A stretch of 48,567 bases of DNA from NCBI GenBank assembly GCA_024698075.1, contig JAILRP010000021.1, positions 1 to 48,567 of the forward strand. Direction: 5' to 3'. The position numbers and the translations under genes were made by a program. This document shows, in pieces, positions 5,989 to 13,902 of this stretch (positions are counted from its first letter, which is position 1; each line of letters begins with the position of its first letter). Below the pieces are notes generated by a model that saw only the letters and a list, made by a program, of their open reading frames with translations, did not search any database and was not told where the DNA came from. The DNA is from Lachnospiraceae bacterium (GTDB lineage Bacteria > Bacillota > Clostridia > Lachnospirales > Lachnospiraceae).

Positions 5989-6855
5989 ATGAGACAAGAC
6001 AAAGAATACAGTGTTGAGGGCGGTTTAGGTTTAACCGTCAGACGGATAATAGCTTATGTGGTGCTGATCCTCCTTACGGTCCTGTGCCTGTTCTGGTTCT
6101 ACATCCTGTTCGTCAATGCCAGCCGTGCGCATTCGGATCTTGCAAGGGGATTCACGCTCATACCCGGCAAGTATCTGCTGAAGAACTGGCAGGGTGTCGT
6201 AAACGGAACGCAGCCCATAGCAAGGGGAATGCTCAACTCGTTCATAATCGCTGCATGTGCTTCGGTACTGAGTGTTTATTTCTCGACGATGACGGCATAT
6301 GCGATCCATGTGTATGACTTTAAGGCCAAAAAAGCGATCTTCACATTCATACTTGCGGTAATGATGATACCCACGCAGGTTACGGCACTCGGTTTCATCA
6401 AGCTGGTCCAGGGGATAAAGCTTGAGAACAGCTTCATACCGCTCATCATTCCGACGATCGCTGCTCCCGCGACTTTCTACTACATGAAGCAGTATATGGA
6501 GAGCACACTTCCGCATGCGATCGTAGAGGCGGCAAGGATCGATGGAGCTAACGAGGTCCGGACATTTAACACGATATCGCTTCCGATGATGAAGCCTGCT
6601 ATAGCGGTACAGCTCATCTTCACGTTCGTGTTCAACTGGAACAATTACTTCACTCCGGCACTGATCCTGCATGACGACAAGAAGAAAACGCTGCCGATAC
6701 TCATTGCCCAGCTTCGAAGCGCTGACTTTCTGAAATTTGACATGGGCCAGGTATATGTTACGATAGCGTTCTCGATATTCCCTGTCATCATCGTATATCT
6801 CTGCCTGTCGAGGTTTATCGTCGGCGGAGTGGCATTAGGCTCGGTCAAGGGCTGA
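5989..6855 (+). CDS. Sugar ABC transporter permease (MalG/UgpE-like)
   Basis: The second importer permease has 288 residues and about six membrane segments. Seen: the first helix VVLILLTVLCLFWFYILFVNA, then a long periplasmic-side segment with LLKNWQGV, and the EAA loop EAARIDGANEVRTFNTISLP around residues 183-202. TAAGGAGGT gives an excellent ribosome site. It pairs with the upstream permease to form the membrane channel. The transcript ends at the shared hairpin at 6879-6911. Confidence 0.95.
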   Translation: MRQDKEYSVEGGLGLTVRRIIAYVVLILLTVLCLFWFYILFVNASRAHSDLARGFTLIPGKYLLKNWQGVVNGTQPIARGMLNSFIIAACASVLSVYFSTMTAYAIHVYDFKAKKAIFTFILAVMMIPTQVTALGFIKLVQGIKLENSFIPLIIPTIAAPATFYYMKQYMESTLPHAIVEAARIDGANEVRTFNTISLPMMKPAIAVQLIFTFVFNWNNYFTPALILHDDKKKTLPILIAQLRSADFLKFDMGQVYVTIAFSIFPVIIVYLCLSRFIVGGVALGSVKG

Positions 6856-6878
6856 CATATAAAACAACTAAAGATCAT

Positions 6879-6911
6879 AAAAAAATGGCATTTCTCATGC
6901 CATTTTTTTTA
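6879..6911. terminator. Bidirectional terminator between convergent operons
   Basis: AAAAAATGGCA and TGCCATTTTTTTT flank a TTTCTCA loop, giving an A-rich/T-rich stem that works in both directions. It ends the plus-strand importer transcript and the minus-strand operon, whose last stop codon lies inside the hairpin. Confidence 0.88.
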
Positions 6912-7755
6912 TGAAATCTTTCAGGCCCTCGGGCCAGTCATCAAAAGTTCCTGTAAGTCCGGTGTCGCCCATCGCCACAAGTTTGTTGCTGCCGTGGTAG
7001 TCACTTCCGGCCGTCATATAAAGCCCATAGCGCTCCGCAAAATCGTGCATGCCCTTTATCAGCTTATCGGTGAATCCGGAGTAGAAGACCTCCATCCCCT
7101 TAAGGCCGTATTCCACGAGCTTTTTAAGCCGCATGTCCATGTCATCCCCGAGTATCAGCTGGTCGCCGCTCCCATAGGCGGGGTGGGCAAGGACCGGGAT
7201 CCCTCCGGCACCCAATATACCTTCTATTGCTTCGCGTGGACTGACGTGCTCGGACCGGACTTTCAGCTTGTTTAGATAGTTGTCTATGGCATCCTGCTTG
7301 CTTTCCGAAAAGCCGTATTTGGTCATGAGGTTTCCGATATGTGGCTTTCCGGGGTTGTTGATGGCATGAAGCATATCGCAGTCCTCCTTTGAGAACTCAA
7401 AGCCGAATTCACGCTTCAGGCCGTCAAGCCTCGCATCAAGCTTGCCCATGCGGATATTATGGCCTTTCCGGACAACTGACAGGATCGACTCGGATCCCGG
7501 ATCATAGCCGTATCCGAGTATATGATATTTGCCGTCATCATCCCTGCAGGAGAACTCGACGCCGGTTATGAAAGCGGGACCGTCGGGTTTTATGAGCGGC
7601 ATGATGGCCGTGCATCCCTTGACATCATCATGGTCTGTCAGGGCAAAAAGGTCCAGCCCCGATGCAATGGCATTTTTCAGTATCTCCTCGGGCGTATCCG
7701 TACCGTCGGATACGGTGGAATGCATATGAAGATCTATCTTTGCGTAAGTTTTCAT
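6895..7755 (-). CDS. PHP-domain metal-dependent phosphoesterase
   Basis: Predicted cytoplasmic phosphoesterase of 286 residues, similar to the YciV/RNase AM group, which acts on short oligonucleotides or 3',5'-nucleotide bisphosphates. Seen: the N-terminal metal motif DLHMHSTVSDG, LTDHDD at about 40, a Glu-containing GVEFSC block, LAHPAYG in the middle and the C-terminal SDYHGS. All expected metal ligands look present. It is the last gene of a minus-strand operon, 11 bases after the STAS-kinase gene. Whether it belongs functionally with the signalling genes upstream is unclear. Confidence 0.9.
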   Translation of the reverse strand: MKTYAKIDLHMHSTVSDGTDTPEEILKNAIASGLDLFALTDHDDVKGCTAIMPLIKPDGPAFITGVEFSCRDDDGKYHILGYGYDPGSESILSVVRKGHNIRMGKLDARLDGLKREFGFEFSKEDCDMLHAINNPGKPHIGNLMTKYGFSESKQDAIDNYLNKLKVRSEHVSPREAIEGILGAGGIPVLAHPAYGSGDQLILGDDMDMRLKKLVEYGLKGMEVFYSGFTDKLIKGMHDFAERYGLYMTAGSDYHGSNKLVAMGDTGLTGTFDDWPEGLKDFIKKMA

Positions 7756-7766
7756 TTCAAAAAGTC

Positions 7767-8933
7767 CTAAAACAGAAGGGTATCGTAAGTGTCAAGAAGC
7801 TTGGTGAGCTCGCTCTTCCACAGTTCGATCTCTGCGCGCCCCTTATCGCTCTCAAGTCCCTTACGCCGTATTGAGCGGCGGATCATTCGTGCATATCCTA
7901 TGATCCTGGCCTTGTCCTCGACTTCGTTAAGCCTGTTCTCGTCATCGGTACCGAGGTATCCTGCAAGGGATTGGCGCCAGAATTTCTTTCCGGTCTCTAT
8001 GTCAAAGCCCTGGAAGTCTTTTATCGCTTCGGGATCGTACTCGGAATAGCCGATGAAGGAATTGTACATAGAGGCAAGCTCAAAAACCGGATGGCCGACA
8101 GCGAGGGTGTCCATGTCTATTATGAGGACCTCGTCATCCTGGAGCTCTAAATTCTTTGTATGATAGTCCCCGTGCATCATATGGTCATCATGGGGGATGG
8201 CACTGATGAGTGCTGCAAGCTTATCGCCGTATTCCTTCGGGAGGTGATCCTTCATGAATGAGGCCCAGTTGTCCGCGGTCACCTTCATGTCGGGCAGCTT
8301 TCCCGCCGGAACAACGGTTCCGTGGATCTTTTTAAGCATCTCGACATATTCGTCAACACACCAGTCGAACTTGTCGGGCTCGTTTGAGAGTATCTTGGAG
8401 AAAGACTGCGCATTCAGAAGCTCGAAGACCGATCCGTAGCTATTCCCGACCTTTACGACATCATATGAGATAGCGGTCGGTATCCCAAGGATAAGGGCAA
8501 GTTTTGCAACCTCACGTTCATGCTTGATGTCTTCAAGGGCATCGGGATTGTTATAAACCTTTACGACATTATCCTTGTCTATGCGGTATATCGTGCCGTT
8601 TGCACCGCGGCCGATCTCCTCACAGCCTTCGATAGAGACGGTCCTGTATGCCTTCTCGACGGTCATCATCTCGGTAAAGCCTGTCATTTCGAAGATATCA
8701 TATACTTCGGCGCTGGCCTCCGTGATCTTCAGGTCGGGATATGATTTTTTGACCCTGAGTATGACGCGAAGTCCCGCACTTGAGATGTACTCGAGTGCCG
8801 AGGCATCGAGTATGACAGCGGGCCGGTCGTGCCCCTCAAGCCTTGAGAGCATATCCTGTTCAAGGGATGCGGCGTTATCGGAGGTGATACGCCCCTTAAG
8901 TGGTATCATGATAGTTTCTTTGCCGTTTTCCAT
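7767..8933 (-). CDS. STAS domain fused to APH-type kinase
   Basis: This 388-residue fusion joins an anti-sigma-factor-antagonist-like STAS domain (about 1-100) to an aminoglycoside-phosphotransferase-fold kinase (about 105-388). Seen: LDASALEYISSAGLRVIL, with Ser52 aligned to the phosphorylated Ser of RsbV/SpoIIAA; then a Gly-rich loop GRGANGTIY, Lys in VVKVY, the catalytic HGDYHTKN and the metal-binding IDMDT. The architecture resembles proteins I recall under TIGR02172. The SpoIIE-type phosphatase encoded just upstream is the natural enzyme to dephosphorylate the STAS domain, which suggests a partner-switching module with a built-in kinase. The kinase substrate is unknown. Confidence 0.88.
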   Translation of the reverse strand: MENGKETIMIPLKGRITSDNAASLEQDMLSRLEGHDRPAVILDASALEYISSAGLRVILRVKKSYPDLKITEASAEVYDIFEMTGFTEMMTVEKAYRTVSIEGCEEIGRGANGTIYRIDKDNVVKVYNNPDALEDIKHEREVAKLALILGIPTAISYDVVKVGNSYGSVFELLNAQSFSKILSNEPDKFDWCVDEYVEMLKKIHGTVVPAGKLPDMKVTADNWASFMKDHLPKEYGDKLAALISAIPHDDHMMHGDYHTKNLELQDDEVLIIDMDTLAVGHPVFELASMYNSFIGYSEYDPEAIKDFQGFDIETGKKFWRQSLAGYLGTDDENRLNEVEDKARIIGYARMIRRSIRRKGLESDKGRAEIELWKSELTKLLDTYDTLLF

Positions 8934-8960
8934 CGTCTTGGTTCTCCTTTTCCATCTGAT

Positions 8961-10595
8961 CTATCCATTATACTCCAAACAGAGCATTGTGAGGTCATCA
9001 AACTGTTCCGCGCCCCTGACAAATTCATCGACATCTTTGCGGACATTCTCAAGCAGGTCTTTGAGGCTTGAGTCCTTATGCCTGTTGAGCGAGGCGACCA
9101 TCCTTTCGTTTCCGAACATTCCGCCGTCCGGATCGGTTGCCTCGGGGACTCCGTCGGTATATATGAACAGTCTTGAGCCGGGCTTTAAGGTAAATTCATA
9201 TCCTTTGTATGATGCTTCTTCCATTGCCCCTACAACGAGCCCGTGCTTGTCCATAAGAAGCTCAAAGGAGCCGTCCGCGTCCATGACGGCGGGATATTCA
9301 TGTCCGGCATTTGCCGCCCTGACAAGGCCTGTGGAGAGCTCTATTATCCCAAGCCATACGGTCACGAACATGTCGAGAGTGTTGCGCGAGCAAAGGGTGC
9401 GGTTCATTCCGGTCAGTATATCCGCAGGATCAGCACCTATGCGGGACCTCTCCGTTGCCATGATGTTGGTCACCATCATATAGAGAGCGGCAGGAATGCC
9501 TTTTCCGGATACATCACCGATGACTATGGCCAGATGGTCGTCATCTATGAGCACATAGTTGTAAAAATCGCCCCCGACCTCTCTTGCCGGCGACATTGAC
9601 GCGTATATGTCAAAATCGTTCCGCTCCGGGAATGCCGGAAATGTGTTTGGAACGGAATTCATCTGTATCCTTGTTGCCAGGGCAAGCTCGGTGTCTATCC
9701 GCTGCTTCTCTGACGTGACTGCGGTCAGATTGTCGATATAGCTGACCATGTCATGCTCCATGGTGTCTATCGACTGCGACAGGCCTGAGAGCTCCTTGAA
9801 ACTGCTTAGTGAACCGAGCGGTTCTGTGATGGTGTTCTCATGCGCGAAGCGTATGGCTTCCGCCGCGACCTTTCTTATCGGTTTGACGAACTGCAGCCTG
9901 ATATATATGACGGCTATCACGGAAGATATCAGGGCGATGATGGCGGCGGCAATGGCAGTAGTGATAACATAGGGCTTTCTTGCCTTGTAGAATTCGCTCA
10001 TTGGACGCTGGACGCACAGGATCCCCCTGACTGTGCCGCTGTCATCCTTTACCGGGACCATCGTGGTGATGTGGGGATTCATGCCGCCCAGATCCCTTAC
10101 CCGATAGATGGTCTCGCAGGGACTGCCGTCCTCGTATATGGCCTTATACTTTTCCCGGTACTTTTCGTTTGTGGTATCCTGCTCATGCCCGAGCTCCCAT
10201 TCGACATAGTGTGAATCGTCAACGGTGTTGTCCACCGCATTGAAGACTGACTTAAAGCGCCCGTAGTCGCTCGTGTCGACAACGATGACATAGATCAGGG
10301 AAACCCCGAGCTTCTGACAGCATTTATTGAGATAACGCCTCGTCATGCTGTATTCATCAGCCCGCTCTCCGGCGAGATAGTCCTCGAGATAGTCTCCGTC
10401 AACGAGCATAGCAGCGGTGTCGGCCATGTGAAACGTGGTCGTAGAGGCCTCTTTTTTAAATGCCTCGGTAAAACTGGCAAATCCCGCTGTGATGCTGGCC
10501 AGTCCGAAGACCACGACGAGAAGCAGTATCGAGCCTATTATGTTTGCAGCCATGCTTGACTGCATCTTATATACGATCCTGATCGGTTTTTTCAT
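8961..10595 (-). CDS. Membrane-bound SpoIIE/RsbU-type PP2C phosphatase
   Basis: Sensor phosphatase of 544 residues. Seen: a first membrane helix (about 15-38), an extracellular sensor region of about 170 residues, a second helix (about 208-232), a HAMP-like linker, a short coiled coil, then a PP2C/SpoIIE catalytic domain (about 300-544) with GGDFYNY, GDVSGKGIPAALYM, NAGHEYP, YTDGVPEA and the terminal FDDLTML. All metal-binding Asp positions appear intact. It should dephosphorylate a STAS protein in response to an outside signal, and a STAS fusion lies 27 bases downstream. There is no SD, and a TATAAT (10603-10608, minus) ends 7 bases before the ATG. Confidence 0.92.
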   Translation of the reverse strand: MKKPIRIVYKMQSSMAANIIGSILLLVVVFGLASITAGFASFTEAFKKEASTTTFHMADTAAMLVDGDYLEDYLAGERADEYSMTRRYLNKCCQKLGVSLIYVIVVDTSDYGRFKSVFNAVDNTVDDSHYVEWELGHEQDTTNEKYREKYKAIYEDGSPCETIYRVRDLGGMNPHITTMVPVKDDSGTVRGILCVQRPMSEFYKARKPYVITTAIAAAIIALISSVIAVIYIRLQFVKPIRKVAAEAIRFAHENTITEPLGSLSSFKELSGLSQSIDTMEHDMVSYIDNLTAVTSEKQRIDTELALATRIQMNSVPNTFPAFPERNDFDIYASMSPAREVGGDFYNYVLIDDDHLAIVIGDVSGKGIPAALYMMVTNIMATERSRIGADPADILTGMNRTLCSRNTLDMFVTVWLGIIELSTGLVRAANAGHEYPAVMDADGSFELLMDKHGLVVGAMEEASYKGYEFTLKPGSRLFIYTDGVPEATDPDGGMFGNERMVASLNRHKDSSLKDLLENVRKDVDEFVRGAEQFDDLTMLCLEYNG

Positions 10596-10611
10596 GTTAT
10601 CAATTATATAT

Positions 10612-12108
10612 TCATTCGGCCAGGAGGAAAAGCCGCCCGGCAGGATTTTCGTAGATACAATCGTATTTGGCGTTCACACTGTCGTATATCTCAGGCAGAT
10701 TTTCCTGAAAATCATCCCCGATTATGAGCCACTTCGGAGGTGAATCCTCAAGCATGCCGAGTATGTCGGTGAGCGCATCGGGATACAACTCTATGAAATA
10801 CGGCAGATTGACGACATATCTGCAGCAGGGAATGATGTCATTTGCTTCGAACATCTGCATGTCTATCATGAACGAAAAAACGCTGTCGCGGTCACATTCG
10901 GGTATCAGGGCGCCTATATCGGTGGCATTTCTCTGATAATCGAGGGCAGCCTCGGAATCCCTGTCATAAATAACTGTCCGGACCGTATCAAGCCCTGACG
11001 GAACATAATAGCACAGATAAATGAAGAAAAGGGCGATAACAACGGCCTGTTTCCAGTTTTCAAACAGTATGATCGGATCATAAACCTTCAGGAACATAAT
11101 CAGGGCAAGAAGAAGTGCGGGATACACTGTTGTGAAGTAATAGTAATACGGGGTTCCGAGATGAAGAAGCAGCCAGGTGGCCGCAGACATCGCCATTATC
11201 AGTATCGAGACCTCTTTTTTCATCCGGTCGCGGTGGAGAATGGCAAAAACAAAGGCGAAAACGCATCCAGAAAGCTTAAGCTCCCAGGTGATGCCGAAGG
11301 TCTCGTAATAATCGGTTCCCCGTGAAAATCCGAGGGAGAACACGCAGAAGATCATATCGGAAAGAGCCCCGTTCAGGCCGAAGTATAGGATCACAGGCCC
11401 GGCGGCGGCCAAAAGTCCCAAAAGCAGGGCAAGCATGTTACGGAAGAATTTTCCGATGCTTCGTGATGCAAGGTTTCCGAACAGAACCGCGGCCGCGATA
11501 CCGAGTATCGGAGCCGATACGCTTATCTTTGAGAAGACATCCACGCCGAGGCATAAGCCGAGCACGGCGACCGTCATGAACGGGACATCATTGAACGAAC
11601 CTTTCTGCCTGACAACATATAGTATCGCATACAGGCAGGCTAAGGAAAGCGGAAGGGCGAACTCCTCCAGCGTGTTTCCGCCCCAAAGGGTGGTGATATT
11701 GCCCCAGAGATAGACGGCAAGCACGAACAGAGCCTTTTTCTTCGATATGAAGAGAAGACATATCTCATATATCAGTATGACCGAAGCGAAGGCAAAGGGT
11801 ATCTGGATCAGGAAGGCACCGAGCCTGTCATGGGCCATGAGCTGGCCGGCGGCCTGTATGAAGAAAAAATAGGGCCCCTTGAGGTCGAAAAAATCGCGGT
11901 ATGGGATCCTGCCGTTTAATATCCCGCGCCCGACGAGGGTGAAGAAGCTTGCATCACAGCCGTACCAGAGACGGTAGAATGGGCTTGTCCAAAGTGAGAA
12001 CAGCAGAAGATGAATGGTTGAAACGAAGAAAAGTGCCGTATATTCCATTATCTTCTGGCGGATCGGAAGCCTATCCAGATCCGGATCTATATAAGCCTGT
12101 GTTTTCAA
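10612..12108 (-). CDS. GT-C fold membrane glycosyltransferase-like protein
   Basis: A polytopic protein of 498 residues with about ten membrane helices, resembling dolichyl/undecaprenyl-phosphate sugar transferases (GT39/ArnT-like). Seen: the first extracellular loop GCDASFFTLVGRGILNGRIPYRDFFDLKGP, where the Asp residues fit the catalytic metal or lipid-phosphate site of GT-C enzymes. It would transfer a lipid-linked sugar to an acceptor outside the membrane. The start is a TTG with AGAGG 7 bases upstream. It is the first gene of the minus-strand operon, and its stop is 16 bases from the SpoIIE-type gene. Donor and acceptor are unknown. Confidence 0.8.
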   Translation of the reverse strand: MKTQAYIDPDLDRLPIRQKIMEYTALFFVSTIHLLLFSLWTSPFYRLWYGCDASFFTLVGRGILNGRIPYRDFFDLKGPYFFFIQAAGQLMAHDRLGAFLIQIPFAFASVILIYEICLLFISKKKALFVLAVYLWGNITTLWGGNTLEEFALPLSLACLYAILYVVRQKGSFNDVPFMTVAVLGLCLGVDVFSKISVSAPILGIAAAVLFGNLASRSIGKFFRNMLALLLGLLAAAGPVILYFGLNGALSDMIFCVFSLGFSRGTDYYETFGITWELKLSGCVFAFVFAILHRDRMKKEVSILIMAMSAATWLLLHLGTPYYYYFTTVYPALLLALIMFLKVYDPIILFENWKQAVVIALFFIYLCYYVPSGLDTVRTVIYDRDSEAALDYQRNATDIGALIPECDRDSVFSFMIDMQMFEANDIIPCCRYVVNLPYFIELYPDALTDILGMLEDSPPKWLIIGDDFQENLPEIYDSVNAKYDCIYENPAGRLFLLAE

Positions 12109-12128
12109 CCGGAAACCTCTATCTTGTT

Positions 12129-12157
12129 TTGACTTTTGACACTTATATCATTATAAT
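12129..12157 (+). promoter_or_regulatory. Plus-strand promoter for gene 12208
   Basis: TTGACT (12129-12134) and TATAAT (12152-12157) are separated by exactly 17 bases. The start site would be near 12164, giving a leader of about 44 bases. It shares its -10 sequence with the opposing promoter. Confidence 0.75.
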
Positions 12158-12178
12158 AAGAAAGGTTTACATTTGCAA
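12150..12178 (-). promoter_or_regulatory. Minus-strand promoter for the GT-C/SpoIIE operon
   Basis: Read on the minus strand, TTGCAA (12178-12173) is followed after 17 bases by TATAAT (12155-12150). The -10 elements of the two divergent promoters overlap within ATTATAAT, so RNA polymerase cannot occupy both at once. Confidence 0.7.
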
Positions 12179-12207
12179 TAAAATCAAGGATTTATAGGGA
12201 TGATGAC

Positions 12208-12684
12208 ATGTACGGACAGGAAGCGAATCTGAAGGAACAGATAATAGAAGAATACAAGGATGATCTCGTAAAGCTACTGAAATATCTTCCCTTTTTTGAA
12301 AAAAAGGGTGCAGATGCCGGTCAGAAGTATTACGAGGGAGACGGGGAGAACAAGGTAATCCCGGTGCCTGTTTATGATCCGACACTCCTGGCTTTTGTCA
12401 AGGAGATAAAGACTACCAAGTTCATCAATAGGAATTATCCGTATATATACCGCAGATGGAGGATGCCGGATGCCAATGCGGAGCGCATTGCCATGGGATC
12501 GGCGACGCTTAGGGATATCGACCTGTTCCGCGGTATAATGAGCAGATATGTGCTCGAGGGGCAGACCAGGGCTGTGATGTGGACTGCCGGGGTAGAGGAG
12601 AGGATATTTGCTACTGCGCTTACAAGGCTCCGTTCCCTGATGTTCGACTACAGCAAGGACCCCGCTGACAAGCGCCCGCACTGA
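12208..12684 (+). CDS. Conserved-looking hypothetical protein
   Basis: I do not recognise this 158-residue soluble protein. There is no signal peptide or membrane segment. It has an acidic/basic N-terminal helix (EQIIEEYKDDLVKLLKYLPFFEKK), a Tyr-rich centre (NRNYPYIYRRWRM), and a C-terminal half that looks helical. The start follows AGGGATGATGAC. It is the first gene of a plus-strand run, with 19 bases to the aminotransferase gene, so it is likely translated from the same mRNA. No function is proposed. Confidence 0.8.
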   Translation: MYGQEANLKEQIIEEYKDDLVKLLKYLPFFEKKGADAGQKYYEGDGENKVIPVPVYDPTLLAFVKEIKTTKFINRNYPYIYRRWRMPDANAERIAMGSATLRDIDLFRGIMSRYVLEGQTRAVMWTAGVEERIFATALTRLRSLMFDYSKDPADKRPH

Positions 12685-12703
12685 CGGTTTCGGAGGAAAG
12701 ACG

Positions 12704-13894
12704 ATGATATCGAAAAAAATGGAAGGCCTTGTAAAAGGCAGCTCTGTCATAAGGGCGATGTTTGAAGAAGGAAGGCAGATGGCCGAAAAGTACGGAGAGG
12801 AGAATGTCTTCGATTTCTCACTCGGCAACCCGAACGTGCCCGCGCCCGCGGATGTGAATTCCGCCATTATAGATATAGTAAAGAATACGGACAGCGTAAG
12901 GCTTCACGGATATATGAGCAATATCGGACATGACGGTGTAAGGTCAGCGGTCGCGGATTCTCTCAACAGACGGTTCGGAACTTCCTATGACAAGTCCAAT
13001 ATAGTCATGACCGTTGGGGCAGCAGGCGGACTCAATGTCGTATTTCGGGCCGTGCTCAATCCCGGTGATGAAGTCATAGCGTTCGCACCATACTTCGGTG
13101 AGTATAACAATTATGTCGCAAACTATGACGGGAAGATGGTTATAATAACACCTGATACCGAAATGTTCCAGCCGAATCTTGCCGAATTTGAGCGGAAGAT
13201 TACCGATAAAACCGCATGCGTTATTGTGAATTCCCCTAATAACCCAACAGGCGTTATTTATTCAAAGGACACCCTTGACAGGCTTGGGGAGATTCTTGAG
13301 AAGAAGCAGAAGGAATATAACAGGACGATCTATCTCGTTACCGATGAGCCCTACAGGGAACTTGCCTATGACGGGGCAGTGGTCCCGTGGGTTCCGGACA
13401 GCTACCGCAACACGATAGTCGGATATTCATACAGCAAATCGCTCTCGCTTCCCGGCGAGAGGATAGGTTATCTGGCCGTTCCGTCTTCCGTTGACGGTTT
13501 TGCTGAGCTGATGTCGGCGCTTGGGGTTGCGACCAGGATACTTGGATTTGTCAATGCGCCGTCGCTCATGCAGTTCGTGATCGAAAAGTGCGTTGACTGC
13601 GTTACCGACGTTTCATTTTATGAGCGCAACAGGAATACGCTCTATGAGGGGCTTACAAAGTTCGGATTTTCGTGCATGAAGCCCGAGGGAGCATTTTACC
13701 TGTTCCTGAAATCGCCCATTGATGACGAAAAAGAGTTCGTCAGCATGGCAAAAAAATACAACATCCTTATGGTGCCGGGCTCAACCTTCATGTGCCCGGG
13801 TTACGTCAGGATAGCATACTGTGTATCTTATGAGACCGTGAAGGGTTCTCTTCCGGGATTCGAAAAGCTGGCCGGAGAGCTCGGGCTTATCTGA
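12704..13894 (+). CDS. PLP-dependent aminotransferase (aspartate aminotransferase-like)
   Basis: Fold-type I class I/II aminotransferase, 396 residues. Seen: the NSPNNPTG block near 175, Asp214 in LVTDEPY (contacts the PLP ring nitrogen), Lys245 in YSYSKSLSLPGERIGY (Schiff base) and a C-terminal Arg in GYVRIAY for the substrate carboxylate. AGGAAAG precedes the start. It is 8 bases from a second aminotransferase gene. Substrate specificity cannot be read directly; aspartate or another amino acid donor is likely. Confidence 0.93.
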   Translation: MISKKMEGLVKGSSVIRAMFEEGRQMAEKYGEENVFDFSLGNPNVPAPADVNSAIIDIVKNTDSVRLHGYMSNIGHDGVRSAVADSLNRRFGTSYDKSNIVMTVGAAGGLNVVFRAVLNPGDEVIAFAPYFGEYNNYVANYDGKMVIITPDTEMFQPNLAEFERKITDKTACVIVNSPNNPTGVIYSKDTLDRLGEILEKKQKEYNRTIYLVTDEPYRELAYDGAVVPWVPDSYRNTIVGYSYSKSLSLPGERIGYLAVPSSVDGFAELMSALGVATRILGFVNAPSLMQFVIEKCVDCVTDVSFYERNRNTLYEGLTKFGFSCMKPEGAFYLFLKSPIDDEKEFVSMAKKYNILMVPGSTFMCPGYVRIAYCVSYETVKGSLPGFEKLAGELGLI

Positions 13895-13902
13895 GGAACG
13901 AT

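Noticed and set aside
6031-6672. 213-codon antisense frame within the second permease gene
   Set aside because: It is a shadow with unnatural Arg/His/Cys-rich composition and no SD.
8575-9483. 302-codon plus-strand frame opposite the STAS-kinase and phosphatase genes
   Set aside because: It has a Ser/Pro/Ile-rich shadow composition and crosses the junction of two well-supported genes.
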